Assembly: GCF_002796545.1 (NCBI RefSeq)
Contig: NZ_CP024895.1
Coordinates: 62,001 to 126,000, forward strand
DNA from: Amycolatopsis sp. AA4
Lineage (GTDB): Bacteria > Actinomycetota > Actinomycetes > Mycobacteriales > Pseudonocardiaceae
Reading direction: 5' to 3'
DNA: 64,000 bases
Shown: piece by piece, positions 25,828 to 34,091 of the stretch
How the letters are laid out: each line of letters begins with the position of its first letter
Position numbering within the stretch: the first letter of the stretch is position 1
Program-made: the position numbers and the translations under genes
Notes under the pieces: generated by a model
Seen by the model: the letters and a program-made list of their open reading frames with translations, nothing else
Database searches by the model: none
Told to the model about the DNA's origin: nothing

Positions 25828-26673
25828 TCATCGTTTGCGGGCGACTCCGACCGCGACGATGCGCTGGGCGACGGTGGGTTTGCCGAGCAGCGGGCCGTCG
25901 GGCCACCATTCGACCACCGGCACGACGCCGCCCGGTTTCTTCGGCCCGGTCGGGATCAGCTCCAGGTCGTGGAACAGGTCCTTGATCTCGGCGCGGGTGC
26001 GGGCGGAGACGTCTTTCATCGACCCGTTGCGGACCGACTCGAGCAGCCCTTGCACCACGTGGTCGTCCTCGGATCCGTCGTGGGGGTCGAGCAGGTGCGA
26101 AATCGCCACGTACGAACCGGACGGGAGCCGGTCGATGAATTCCTTCGTGACCTTGCCCGCCAGTTCGCGGTCGTCGGTGTGGTGGTGCAGGGCGAGCAGG
26201 AACAGCACCGCGATCGGCTCGTTCCAGTCGAGGTGCTCGTTGACCGTCGGGTGGTCGAGAATGCTGGGCGGGTCGAAGAAATCCGCTTCGAGGTACTCGG
26301 TGAATTCGTTTTCGTCGAGCAGCGCCCGCCCGTGGCTGGCCACCACCGGGTCGTAATCGACGTAGACGACCTTCGCCGTCGGATCCGCGCGCTGCACGAT
26401 CTGGTGCACGTTCTCCGCGGTCGGCATCCCGGAACCGCAGTCGATGAACTGGCGGATCCTTGCGTGGTAGGCGAGAAACCGGCAGACCCGCGTCATCAGG
26501 TGCCGGTTGACCCGGGCGGTCTCCGCGATGTCCGGCATCACGCGGGCGGCTTCCCGCGCGACCTGCCGGTCGATCTCGTAATTGTCCTTCCCGCCCAGCA
26601 GATAGTCGTACACGCGGGCGGCGCTCGACTCGTTCGGGTTGACCCCCGGCGGAACGTTGAAGTAGTCGGTCAT
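25828..26673 (-). CDS. S-adenosyl-L-methionine methyltransferase, PF04672 family
   Basis: 281 residues from ATG 26673, overlapping the upstream TPR gene by ATGA. Same family marks as the gene at 4167: SSAARVYDYLLGGKDNYEID, ARVNRHLMTRVCRFLAYH, FIDCGSGMPTAENVHQIVQ, VVYVDYDPVVASHGRALL. The two are paralogs with closely similar C-terminal halves (MKDVSARTRAEIKDLFHD). Substrate unknown. Translational coupling to a STAND-like protein suggests a shared pathway. Confidence 0.88.
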   Translation of the reverse strand: MTDYFNVPPGVNPNESSAARVYDYLLGGKDNYEIDRQVAREAARVMPDIAETARVNRHLMTRVCRFLAYHARIRQFIDCGSGMPTAENVHQIVQRADPTAKVVYVDYDPVVASHGRALLDENEFTEYLEADFFDPPSILDHPTVNEHLDWNEPIAVLFLLALHHHTDDRELAGKVTKEFIDRLPSGSYVAISHLLDPHDGSEDDHVVQGLLESVRNGSMKDVSARTRAEIKDLFHDLELIPTGPKKPGGVVPVVEWWPDGPLLGKPTVAQRIVAVGVARKR

Positions 26674-27926
26674 GACGCGTCGCTCCCGGACGCCGCACCG
26701 GTGCCGTCTGCGTCGTGGCGCCGGTCGAGGGCGTCGAGGGCCGCGCGGACCTGACTCTCGAAGTAGGGCGACCTCAACCGCCGCACGCCGGCGAGCGCCA
26801 CTGTCAGTTCGTCGCGGGCCTGCTCGTGCTCGCCTCGCCGGGCGTGGATCTGGGCCAGCACGATGGTCGCCTTGGCGTACTGGGCGGGGTCGTCCTCGTG
26901 CAGGAAGACGGGGCCCGCTTCGCGCAGGTAGCGCACCGCGTCGTCGTCGCGTCCCAGTTCGATCATGACTTCCGCCATGCGTCGCCAGGCGAGAGCCTCG
27001 CCGCGCCGACGACCGATGTCGTGGTGTTTCGCGGCGCTGGCCTCGTACAGCGGCAGCGAGCCCTCGAGGTCCCCGCTGTCGCGGGCGGCGCGGGCCCGGT
27101 GCGAGAGCGCGGTGGCCTGGGTCGGGCCGTGCTGCTCGCGTTCGCCGATCTCGGCCGCCGCGGCGCGGTGGGCGGCGGCGGCGTCTTTCCATCCGGATTC
27201 GAGGCAGAGGAATTCGAGCTGGTGGTGCATCAGCGCTTCGATGATCGGCCGCTTGCACTGCCGGGCCGCGTGCAGGCCCGCGGTGAACAGCAGCAGGCCC
27301 CGTTCGTAGTCCCGGTAGTGCAGGAAGAAGCCCCAGGCCGCCTCGGCGATCTGCCACACGTCCTCGTGCCAGCCCTGTGCGGCGGCGGCGTCGGCGACGG
27401 CGTGGATGACGTCCTGGTCCCGGAGCCACCAGTCGAGCGCGTCCGCGCGGTCGGCGAAAACGCCCTGTGCCGCACCGAGTTCGGCCGCGTGCAGCGGACG
27501 GTGCGAGTGGATGAGCGCGCTCGCGGCGACGGCTTTGGCGCGGTGCCAGTCGGCATAGCGGCGCAGAAGGTGAAGGCGGCCGCCGTCGACGCGTTCCCGT
27601 GCGTGGTCGCGGACGAGATCGTGCTGAGCGACGGTGTCGCCGTTCAGTTGCACCAGGTTGGCCTCGACGAGCTCGTCCACAGCGTCGTCCAGGACTGCGG
27701 GCTGGACGTTGAGGGTGTGGGCGAGCGCGTCCAGCGCGACATGCGGTCCAGGCATGTCGGCACACGTCAGATGGACGAGTTTCGCGAGGTCGCTGGCGGC
27801 GGCGTAGGAGTCATCGAGAGCGTCGTGCACGGTTCCTCTGATCGTTGGGTTCTGCAGGCGGATGGCGTCCCGGCGCACGTCGCGTGCGGGACGCGCGCGC
27901 AATCTCGCCCCGGTGACAACGAGCAT
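26670..27926 (-). CDS. STAND/TPR protein lacking its P-loop half
   Basis: 418 residues from ATG 27926. In frame upstream, to the TAA at 28080, the sequence still reads as the helical part of an NB-ARC domain (PVAPLPDTSALDLLARN ... AACAGLPLMLVVTG), so the true gene once extended further. No P-loop or Walker B is present before the stop of the LanC gene. The remainder matches the STAND protein at 10327: a winged-helix segment (VHDALDDSYAAASDLAKLVHL), WQIAEAAWGFFLHYRDYERG, and TPR helices (EIGEREQHGPTQATALSHRARAARDSGDLEGSLPLYEAS). It is a 5'-truncated, probably still translated relative, since it keeps the ATGA overlap with the methyltransferase. Confidence 0.7.
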   Translation of the reverse strand: MLVVTGARLRARPARDVRRDAIRLQNPTIRGTVHDALDDSYAAASDLAKLVHLTCADMPGPHVALDALAHTLNVQPAVLDDAVDELVEANLVQLNGDTVAQHDLVRDHARERVDGGRLHLLRRYADWHRAKAVAASALIHSHRPLHAAELGAAQGVFADRADALDWWLRDQDVIHAVADAAAAQGWHEDVWQIAEAAWGFFLHYRDYERGLLLFTAGLHAARQCKRPIIEALMHHQLEFLCLESGWKDAAAAHRAAAAEIGEREQHGPTQATALSHRARAARDSGDLEGSLPLYEASAAKHHDIGRRRGEALAWRRMAEVMIELGRDDDAVRYLREAGPVFLHEDDPAQYAKATIVLAQIHARRGEHEQARDELTVALAGVRRLRSPYFESQVRAALDALDRRHDADGTGAASGSDAS

Positions 27927-28079
27927 CAGCGGCAGCCCTGCGCACGCCGCGGCCAGCGCAGCCGCGACGTCCCGAAGCCTGTCGCGGCCGGTGTTACGGG
28001 CGAGCAGGTCGAGGGCGGAGGTGTCGGGAAGCGGTGCGACCGGGGGTGTTCCTTCCGGGCGGAGCGGGCTCGAGGGTGT

Positions 28080-29429
28080 TTACGGGCTGGACGGCTGCAT
28101 GGACGGCGCGGCGCGAGCGCTCGCGGACGTGCGCGAACGCTGATCCTGCGGGCTTTTTCCGGGGGAGGGCCGGGCGGGGACGGCGCGGGAGGAAGCGCGG
28201 ATCGTGGTGATGCCGAGCAAGCAGTCCCACTGGGCGGAATCGGTCGGCGGCAAGACCGTGCGGGCCTCGTTCGAGGCTTGGGACACCAGCACTCCGAGGG
28301 AGCCGTCGAGGAGGCCGCCGCGCACCGTGAGGGACTTGACGTCGTGGGTGATCGCGCGCATCGCCGCGGCGGCCCCCAGCAGGCGACAGGCGTCGTCGTC
28401 GCTTTCGTCGGCGGCCATGCGCAGGGCGATGAATTCGGCGCCCTGCGGGCCGTGGCACAGTCCGGGCCGGAAGAATTCCGGGAACTCCCACAGCAGGGCG
28501 GCGCGGGCCGCGGCGACGGCGGCGTCGCGCAGGTCGCGGTCGCCGAGGGCGATCCCGGCGAGCTGCACGCTGCGGGCGATGCCGAGCCCGCCGCACCAGC
28601 CCGGCACGAGCTGGCTGGCCTCGCGCAGGTGCAGCTCGGGTCGCGTGACGGGCTCGGGATCGGTCACGACCTCGGGCCACCAGGGGTCTCCGCGCTCGTC
28701 GGTCCGCAGATGCCGCCGGTACCACTCGGCCAGGGACTTGATCGCGACGTCCATGCCGGGCACGCGGACTCCGTCGCACCACGCGAGCGACAGCAGCGCC
28801 AGGATTCCCGCGCTCCCGTCGGGCAAGGTGAGGTCGGCGTGCCCGTGCGGCCATTCCTGCCGGTCGCTCAGGTCGGGGAGCGGGCTGTCGTCCACCCACC
28901 AGCCCGGCCGTCCTGTCCCGCCGAAGCCAGAGACCAGTTCGACGAGGTAGTCGAGCAGGTCTCGCAGCTGCGGCCCCGGGTCGGGCCTCTGCAGCAGGCA
29001 CATGCCCAGCCCGGTCAACCCCTGTCGCAGGGAGAACTCCGCCCGCGCGGGGCGGGTCCCCGTCTGCAGGCGATCGCGGGCCGTCTTCAGCCGGGCTTGC
29101 ACGATCGTGTCGACGCGAGCGTCGGCCGCATCGAGGCGCTGCCGGTACTCCTTCGCGAGGTGAGGGGCGTTGGTCGCGGCGATCCGCAGCACCGATGCGA
29201 ACGCGGCCGCGCCGCAGAACGCCGACTCGCCCTCGCCCGGGACGTCGTTCGACAGCGTGGACGGAAGCCAGTCCAGCAGAGGGGGCAGGGCTCCGGCGAA
29301 TCCCGGGGACTGACCGGCCCGGACCGCTACGTACAGTGCCGTGGCCAGCGGACTGTCGGCCAGCAGCGTGAGCACGCGCGGGTGCTCGAATCCCTCCCCG
29401 CCGGAGCCCGGGCAGCCGAGCCCCCTCAC
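28080..29429 (-). CDS. LanC-like cyclase with zinc ligands
   Basis: 449 residues from GTG 29429, overlapping the upstream gene by GTGA. The double alpha-barrel repeats of LanC are visible (LRQGLTGLGMCLLQRP; GHADLTLPDGSAGILALLSLAW), and so are the zinc residues: Cys in PGWCGGLGIARS, Cys-His in PGLCHGPQGAEF. Thus it is a stand-alone class I-type cyclase that could activate Cys thiols for thioether formation. No LanB dehydratase or precursor peptide is encoded within the window. The C-terminal 40 residues are low-complexity. It sits between a prim-pol-like gene and a truncated STAND gene. Confidence 0.8.
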   Translation of the reverse strand: MRGLGCPGSGGEGFEHPRVLTLLADSPLATALYVAVRAGQSPGFAGALPPLLDWLPSTLSNDVPGEGESAFCGAAAFASVLRIAATNAPHLAKEYRQRLDAADARVDTIVQARLKTARDRLQTGTRPARAEFSLRQGLTGLGMCLLQRPDPGPQLRDLLDYLVELVSGFGGTGRPGWWVDDSPLPDLSDRQEWPHGHADLTLPDGSAGILALLSLAWCDGVRVPGMDVAIKSLAEWYRRHLRTDERGDPWWPEVVTDPEPVTRPELHLREASQLVPGWCGGLGIARSVQLAGIALGDRDLRDAAVAAARAALLWEFPEFFRPGLCHGPQGAEFIALRMAADESDDDACRLLGAAAAMRAITHDVKSLTVRGGLLDGSLGVLVSQASNEARTVLPPTDSAQWDCLLGITTIRASSRAVPARPSPGKSPQDQRSRTSASARAAPSMQPSSP

Positions 29430-30109
29430 CGGTCCGCCCGCATTTCTGCCAGGGTGGCAAGGATTTCGCCGCAGACGCCCAGGGCATCGACGTCGTCCGG
29501 AGCGACGCGCCACGACACGCTGCCGAACCGAATCCGGCTGGGCGGAAGCGCAACGAGCGTGCCCGTCGGCATCAGTTCGACGCCGGCGGTTTCCGCCGTT
29601 TCCCTGTCCGCAGTGGTCGCGGCCTCAACGAGGAAGAAGGTTCCGTGCGGGGACAGCGCCGCCGGGCCCAGCGGCGGGCGCACGCCGAGAGCGGCGATCG
29701 CCCGGGACCCGAGATAGGTCGACGTGCGGATGACGTCGAAGTGCCGCCCGGTCGGCGCAAGGATCGTGGGCCGCCTGCCCCGCGACCACCATTCCCCGAC
29801 GACGCGCCGATCAGTGGTCGCAGAGGACGGGTCCACCGCGGCCTCGCCGGGACGAAGCGACCCGTACTCGAAGGGATGCCACGTTGTCACTCCGTCGCAC
29901 TCGGGGCCGGGAAGCACCGGCCAGCCGATTGCGGCGTAGCGCTCCGCAGCCTCGCGCAGCCGCAGACCGGGACTGCCTCCGGCCGACGGACGGGGCGTCG
30001 AGGCGACGGCCGCCAGAAAGTCGGCATCTGCGCGCGGGAACAGCGCGTCCTTCTCCAAGCCGCTTTCAGCTGCGCCGCAGTCCGGCCGAAGGTGTGCGAG
30101 AACGGCCAT
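29426..30109 (-). CDS. Prim-pol-like protein (bifunctional primase/polymerase domain relative)
   Basis: 227 residues from ATG 30109 (GAGAGGG 5 nt upstream; the longer start at 30136 has no site). The segment LREAAERYAAIGWPVLPGPECDG, then VVGEWWSRGRRPTILAPTGRHFDVI, resembles the N-terminal half of the archaeo-eukaryotic primase-like domain PF09250, but the DxD metal motif expected after the TG loop is absent (HFDVIRTST), so catalysis is doubtful. A second copy lies directly upstream of the lasso cluster (39417). Both precede genes for peptide modification. Function unknown. Confidence 0.6.
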   Translation of the reverse strand: MAVLAHLRPDCGAAESGLEKDALFPRADADFLAAVASTPRPSAGGSPGLRLREAAERYAAIGWPVLPGPECDGVTTWHPFEYGSLRPGEAAVDPSSATTDRRVVGEWWSRGRRPTILAPTGRHFDVIRTSTYLGSRAIAALGVRPPLGPAALSPHGTFFLVEAATTADRETAETAGVELMPTGTLVALPPSRIRFGSVSWRVAPDDVDALGVCGEILATLAEMRADR

Positions 30110-30207
30110 CACGTCCCTCTCAGTTATTGTCCGCACGCCAACTAACGTTTCGACAGATTGCGTTCCTGCGAGACCGTCAGGCCGGAATTCGCCTGGCGCC
30201 GCCTCGC

Positions 30208-30657
30208 TCAGCGTGGGCCCGGTGGCCCGGCCGACGGGGGAGGAGGCCGCTCGAGGTTGCCGGGCCTGTCCATACCCTCGCTGATCATGGTTGACCAGTT
30301 GGCTATGAGGCAGTCGATGGCCTGGTCATCGACGTCGGATCCGGTCTCCACCAGCAGGAACCACGCTGGGCAGTCCTCGTTGCCAGGCCTGGCGGTCCGC
30401 AGAAAGGTCCGGGCACGAGAGGGCACGCCGTGCAGTTCGGAGGGTGCGTCGGGGCCGAACTTGGACACCAGCTCCGGATCCCGTCGGAATTGGCCGTGGC
30501 AGATGGCGGTGTAGGCGGCCGCTTCGGAGTGGCCGATCCCGTTCCATGCCTGGAGAATGCCGTCGCTGGTGAACACGATGGCGAACGTGCACCCCGAGAT
30601 GCCTACGAGGTCGGAGAGCACGCGCATGCTGTCGCCAGCCGAGGGAAGATCAGTCAT
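30208..30657 (-). CDS. Lone roadblock/LC7 protein
   Basis: 149 residues from ATG 30657. Roadblock pattern: MRVLSDLVGISGCTFAIVFTSDGILQAWNG, then CHGQFRRDPELVSKFG and WFLLVETGSDVDDQAID. It resembles the CvnB-like protein at 23875 but has no DUF742 or GTPase partner here. The Pro-rich C-terminal 15 residues are disordered. It overlaps the 82-residue frame upstream by 8 nt. Confidence 0.75.
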   Translation of the reverse strand: MTDLPSAGDSMRVLSDLVGISGCTFAIVFTSDGILQAWNGIGHSEAAAYTAICHGQFRRDPELVSKFGPDAPSELHGVPSRARTFLRTARPGNEDCPAWFLLVETGSDVDDQAIDCLIANWSTMISEGMDRPGNLERPPPPSAGPPGPR

Positions 30658-30898
30658 CGCCGTTCCCCGCTGCGATCATTTGTCTGACTGCCGAAGTCCG
30701 CGAGATGTCGGCGTTGTGTCCCCCGACCGTGTCTCGAACGGCCTGATTCGCCGAGACGGCATCTCGCCTGCCGATTGCGGATGAGGTGTGGTCCAGCGCT
30801 TTCAGCAGGGTGCACTGCGCGCGAGGGGCGTGCCAGGTCCAGCCGTTCCACAGTCCGGGCCGGTTCGGTGCGCCGCTGAATCGCTTCAGCAAAGTCAT
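30650..30898 (-). CDS. Hypothetical 82-residue protein
   Basis: ATG 30898; frame ends 8 nt inside the roadblock gene, an overlap that argues for cotranslation. The sequence has LWNGWTWHAPRAQCTLL and helices VSANQAVRDTVGGHNADIS. No family recognised and no clear ribosome binding site. It may be the remnant of a larger conservon protein. Confidence 0.4.
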   Translation of the reverse strand: MTLLKRFSGAPNRPGLWNGWTWHAPRAQCTLLKALDHTSSAIGRRDAVSANQAVRDTVGGHNADISRTSAVRQMIAAGNGDD

Positions 30899-31222
30899 TC
30901 CGCAGCGGCCGGCACGGCGACGAAACTCGTTTGTCGCGCAGACTGCAGCCGGGCCGCGTTGTGGAGTGGCGGGTGGCCGTGCCGCAGGAAACTGGCGCGC
31001 CGGTCAAACCGGGTTGCGGATCGAACACCGTGAGCACCTTCCCGCTTTCGTCGGATATGTGGCTGTCCGGAACCACCGACCGCTCCCGTTTCCCGCGGTG
31101 CGGTCGCGATGTCGGTGCCACGGCTTGGGTCATCGGAGTCAGTCGTCGAAGCACCCGGATGGCCTGCCGGAGATGACAATGCCGCTGCGCCGGATCCAGG
31201 ACCAGGCAAAACGACCGGGAAA
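30899..31222. other. Stretch without a supported gene
   Basis: A minus frame with protein-like codon use can be read from ATG 31133 (MTQAVAPTSRPHRGKRERSV) but has no ribosome binding site and runs past the roadblock start in another frame. It may be a decayed gene. Nothing stronger is seen. Confidence 0.3.
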
Positions 31223-31243
31223 AAACCGGCAAGAAACCGGCAA
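31223..31243 (+). promoter_or_regulatory. Phased direct repeats, possible operator
   Basis: AAACCGGCAA occurs at 31223-31232 and 31234-31243, spaced 11 nt, one DNA turn, with a looser copy before it. It lies just before the first XRE promoter. The second module has a single relative of this box. Confidence 0.45.
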
Positions 31244-31246
31244 AGT

Positions 31247-31618
31247 GAGCTGTGTTTACTCTGTTGGCCTGCAGTAATGTCGCGTATCCGAGGCGTGGGG
31301 AGGCGGCCGTGGAAGACAACGAATCGGAGCTGGCTCGCGCCCGCACCGAAGCGGGCCTGACCCAAGAGGATCTCGCCCGCTTGTTGCGGATGGATGTGAA
31401 GAGCGTCAGGAACTGGGAATCGGGCCGCAACAAGCCGCAGGCCAAGCGGCGTCACGAGATTGCCGAGCATCTGTCCGTTTCGCTGGCGGACCTCGAGGAA
31501 CGCATCCGCAGGACAGCCGCCTCGAGAACCGCCCCGAGACCGAAGCCGCCTGGTGCTCTTGACGGCCAATCGCAAGCCGGTCAGCTCGCGGCGGAGACGC
31601 TGGCCCTCGAAGCCGCCT
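31247..31618 (+). repeat. 372-bp direct repeat, copy 1 (promoter plus HTH module)
   Basis: Identical base for base to 33720-34091, at a distance of 2473 bp. It spans a TAATGT -10-like hexamer (31275-31280), the GGGGAGG site, and the first 103 codons of the XRE gene. Similarity continues weakly 12 bp further upstream and stops sharply at codon 104. Confidence 0.95.
31275..31280 (+). promoter_or_regulatory. -10-like hexamer in the shared promoter
   Basis: TAATGT, 28 nt before GTG 31309, in an A/T-rich patch. No canonical -35 is evident. Copy 2 has the same element at 33748-33753. Confidence 0.4.
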
Positions 31619-32463
31619 ACGACGAAGCACCGTCCACGAATCTGCTCGGCCGAGCCACCAGGCACCTTGCGACTGTCGTCGTCGCGCGAGACGCGGCCTG
31701 TGGTGCAGAAGCTCGCCACGAGCTGTACTCGATCGAAGCGGATGCGGCGACGTTGATGGGACAACTGCTGTGGGACGCTTCTCAGCGTCGCGACTCCGCG
31801 ACGTCACAAGGCTACTTCGACCAAGCAATCCGCGCAGCGGGCCAAGGCGGCAACATCGAGGCGGAAGCACATGCCACGCTGCGGAACAGCTACCTGCATC
31901 TCTACAGTTTCGAGAAAGATCCCGACGCCGGGCGTGCGCTGGCACAGCGCGCAGCCACGCTCGCCCAGCCCGTCAGCCCGGGATTGTGCGGGCTGGCGCT
32001 CCTGCACGTCGCCGAGGCGAACGCGATGCGCCAAGAGCGACGTGCGTGCGAGTCGGCGCTGGACGCGGCTCAATGGCAACTGAGCCAGGTGAACGATGCT
32101 GGGGTCGGCGGCGAGTACCTTTCGGAGTCCAAGATCGATCGCATGGCCGGTTCGTGTTACGTGTTCCTCGGCCTCCGCGAGCCTGCGGAACAGCATCTGG
32201 TCGCAGCGGCCGATGCGTTGGCGTCGAAAAGGAAATCCCAATCCATCGTTTTCGGGAACCTCGCGCTCGCCAGGGTGCGCGCGGGCGAGATCGACGGGGC
32301 AGTCGACGCCCTGAACAAGGCGATCGACACATTGGAGGTCACCCGAGGGGGCGGCGGGCTCAACGTCGCGTTCGGCGTAGGGCGGGAGCTGCGACCCTGG
32401 CGTCGGGAATCCTCCGTCGCGGCGGCAGGCGAACGGCTGTTCGCCCTCATGGCTGGAAGCTAG
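31309..32463 (+). CDS. XRE regulator with TPR C-terminal domain (copy 1 of shared HTH)
   Basis: 384 residues from GTG 31309, GGGGAGG 5 nt upstream. Residues 6-65 are a Cro/C1 HTH (ELARARTEAGLTQEDLARLL ... SVRNWESGRNKPQ). From residue 104 the protein has a TPR-type helical domain (TSQGYFDQAIRAAGQGGNIEAEAHATLRNSYLHLYSFEKD), ending with RELRPWRRESSVAAAGERLFALM. The first 103 residues are identical to those of the regulator at 33782, while the rest is unrelated. The two would bind the same DNA but sense different signals. A folate cyclo-ligase-like gene follows 30 bp later. Confidence 0.85.
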   Translation: MEDNESELARARTEAGLTQEDLARLLRMDVKSVRNWESGRNKPQAKRRHEIAEHLSVSLADLEERIRRTAASRTAPRPKPPGALDGQSQAGQLAAETLALEAAYDEAPSTNLLGRATRHLATVVVARDAACGAEARHELYSIEADAATLMGQLLWDASQRRDSATSQGYFDQAIRAAGQGGNIEAEAHATLRNSYLHLYSFEKDPDAGRALAQRAATLAQPVSPGLCGLALLHVAEANAMRQERRACESALDAAQWQLSQVNDAGVGGEYLSESKIDRMAGSCYVFLGLREPAEQHLVAAADALASKRKSQSIVFGNLALARVRAGEIDGAVDALNKAIDTLEVTRGGGGLNVAFGVGRELRPWRRESSVAAAGERLFALMAGS

Positions 32464-32492
32464 CCGCCAGGCCCCCGCGGTACAACGGAGAC

Positions 32493-33236
32493 ATGCAGAT
32501 CGACGAAGCGAAACGTGCTGCCCGCGAGCGTGTCTGGGCGCTGCTCGACGCCGCGGCAGTTGACCCACGGGGCAGGAGCGCGGTCGGGAGCATCCCCTCC
32601 TTCGTGGGAGCAGAGGTCGCTGCTCAACGTCTGGCCGCGCTAGAGGCCTGGCGGGAAGCGCGGGTAGTGAAGTGCAACCCGGATCGAGCCCAGCTGCCGG
32701 TCCGGGAGACCGCCTTGCGGGACGGAAAAACCGTCTACATGGCCGTGCCCGCGATGGCCAAACCGGAACCGTTCTACGCACTCGACCCGGACACGGTCGG
32801 CCTCGATGCAGCACGGAGCAAATACGCCGCAGACGTCGCGCCGACTGTCGGCCCGGGACAGATGGAGCCGGTAGACCTCGTCGTCTGCGGAACAGTCGCC
32901 GTCGACCGCCGGGGCGTGCGAGTCGGAAAAGGAGCCGGCTACTCGGACTTAGAGGTCGCCCTTCTCGTCGAGGCCGGTCGGATTGGGCCGCAGACGACCA
33001 TTGTCACCACGGTCCACCAGCTCCAAGTCGTGGATACCGATCTCCCTGAAACCGATCACGATTTCAGCGTCGACATCATCGTGACCCCGGAGCAGACCAT
33101 TTTCTGCGATGCACGCCGTCGACCCACGGGGATCTCGTGGTCGCACCTGAGTCGCGAGAAAATCCGGGCCATCCCGGCGCTGTCTGCTCGTGCTGAAGCG
33201 CAGCGGCTGGGTGACCCGGCCGGGGACAAGCCCTGA
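32493..33236 (+). CDS. 5-formyltetrahydrofolate cyclo-ligase-like protein
   Basis: 247 residues from ATG 32493 (CGGAG 3-8 nt upstream). The pattern AKRAARERVWALLDAAAVDP, VPAMAKPEPFYALDP, VDLVVCGTVAVDRRGVRVGKGAGYSDLEVALL matches the MTHFS family, where GKGGGYYD-like (here GKGAGYSD) binds the phosphate and folate. The usual N-terminal KxxLR nucleotide-binding Arg/Lys residues are only partly kept, so it is closer to the MTHFSD-like branch. It is probably in one unit with the XRE gene. Enzyme activity is not certain. Confidence 0.7.
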   Translation: MQIDEAKRAARERVWALLDAAAVDPRGRSAVGSIPSFVGAEVAAQRLAALEAWREARVVKCNPDRAQLPVRETALRDGKTVYMAVPAMAKPEPFYALDPDTVGLDAARSKYAADVAPTVGPGQMEPVDLVVCGTVAVDRRGVRVGKGAGYSDLEVALLVEAGRIGPQTTIVTTVHQLQVVDTDLPETDHDFSVDIIVTPEQTIFCDARRRPTGISWSHLSREKIRAIPALSARAEAQRLGDPAGDKP

Positions 33237-33719
33237 TCGAAACGCGCACTCGGCCGGCGCCCAGGTGCGGCTGGCCGATCGCGCGGAATCCTGTGCCGCG
33301 GCGCGCTTTGTCTCGACCTGGGCAATCAGTGGACCGCGTCCCCCAGGCTCAGTCGATCATGCCTGTGAAGGACAGCCCACGCTCACGGCCCCGAGATCTA
33401 CGCGCAGGCCAACGCGCGGTGCAGGACCTGAGGGAAAGGCGGCCGGTGCTGCGCTCGGGGGCGAGCTCAAATGCGGCAACGAACGCATCGGGATCCGTGC
33501 CTGGACTGATCTGCGGCAGGTCGACGGTGGGAGCGGAGGAAGCCGCAGCGCTCGGAAACCCGGCCTGAGAGCCTCCGAGCCCGGCGTCGACCGGAGGAGT
33601 CGGACACGTCGGTTCGAAGGCTAGTGCCGTGACATTCCCCCGAGATCGGGATGAACCGGGGCTGCTGCGGCAGCTCCGGGCGGGAACGGCCCCGGAGTAG
33701 CGCGAGCAACCGGCAAGGG
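33237..33719. other. Stretch between the two regulator units
   Basis: No intact gene. A minus frame from about 33631 to 33349 reads like protein (APTVDLPQISPGTDPDAFVA) but lacks a start codon; it looks like a gene fragment. The right end carries the single CAACCGGCAAGG box before the second XRE module. Confidence 0.35.
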
Positions 33720-34091
33720 GAGCTGTGTTTACTCTGTTGGCCTGCAGTAATGTCGCGTATCCGAGGCGTGGGGAGGCGGCCGTGGAAGACAACGAATCGG
33801 AGCTGGCTCGCGCCCGCACCGAAGCGGGCCTGACCCAAGAGGATCTCGCCCGCTTGTTGCGGATGGATGTGAAGAGCGTCAGGAACTGGGAATCGGGCCG
33901 CAACAAGCCGCAGGCCAAGCGGCGTCACGAGATTGCCGAGCATCTGTCCGTTTCGCTGGCGGACCTCGAGGAACGCATCCGCAGGACAGCCGCCTCGAGA
34001 ACCGCCCCGAGACCGAAGCCGCCTGGTGCTCTTGACGGCCAATCGCAAGCCGGTCAGCTCGCGGCGGAGACGCTGGCCCTCGAAGCCGCCT
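33720..34091 (+). repeat. 372-bp direct repeat, copy 2 (promoter plus HTH module)
   Basis: Identical to 31247-31618. The left 12 bp beyond it still match with two differences (AACCGGCAA-G-G-GG against AACCGGCAA-A-G-TG), the right end is abrupt. Confidence 0.95.

Noticed and set aside
26715..29717. 1000-codon plus-strand frame
   Set aside because: Lies antisense to the TPR, LanC-like and prim-pol-like genes; low-complexity composition.
32493..33236. Lactate utilisation LutC-type protein
   Set aside because: The GKGAGYSD loop fits the folate cyclo-ligase family better and no LutA/LutB genes are near.
33608..33625. GGTTCGAAGGC as a tRNA T-loop
   Set aside because: No acceptor stem, anticodon arm or D arm can be built around it.
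31247..34091. Insertion sequence or transposon ends
   Set aside because: The direct repeat carries a promoter and coding sequence, with no transposase, terminal inverted repeats or target duplication.
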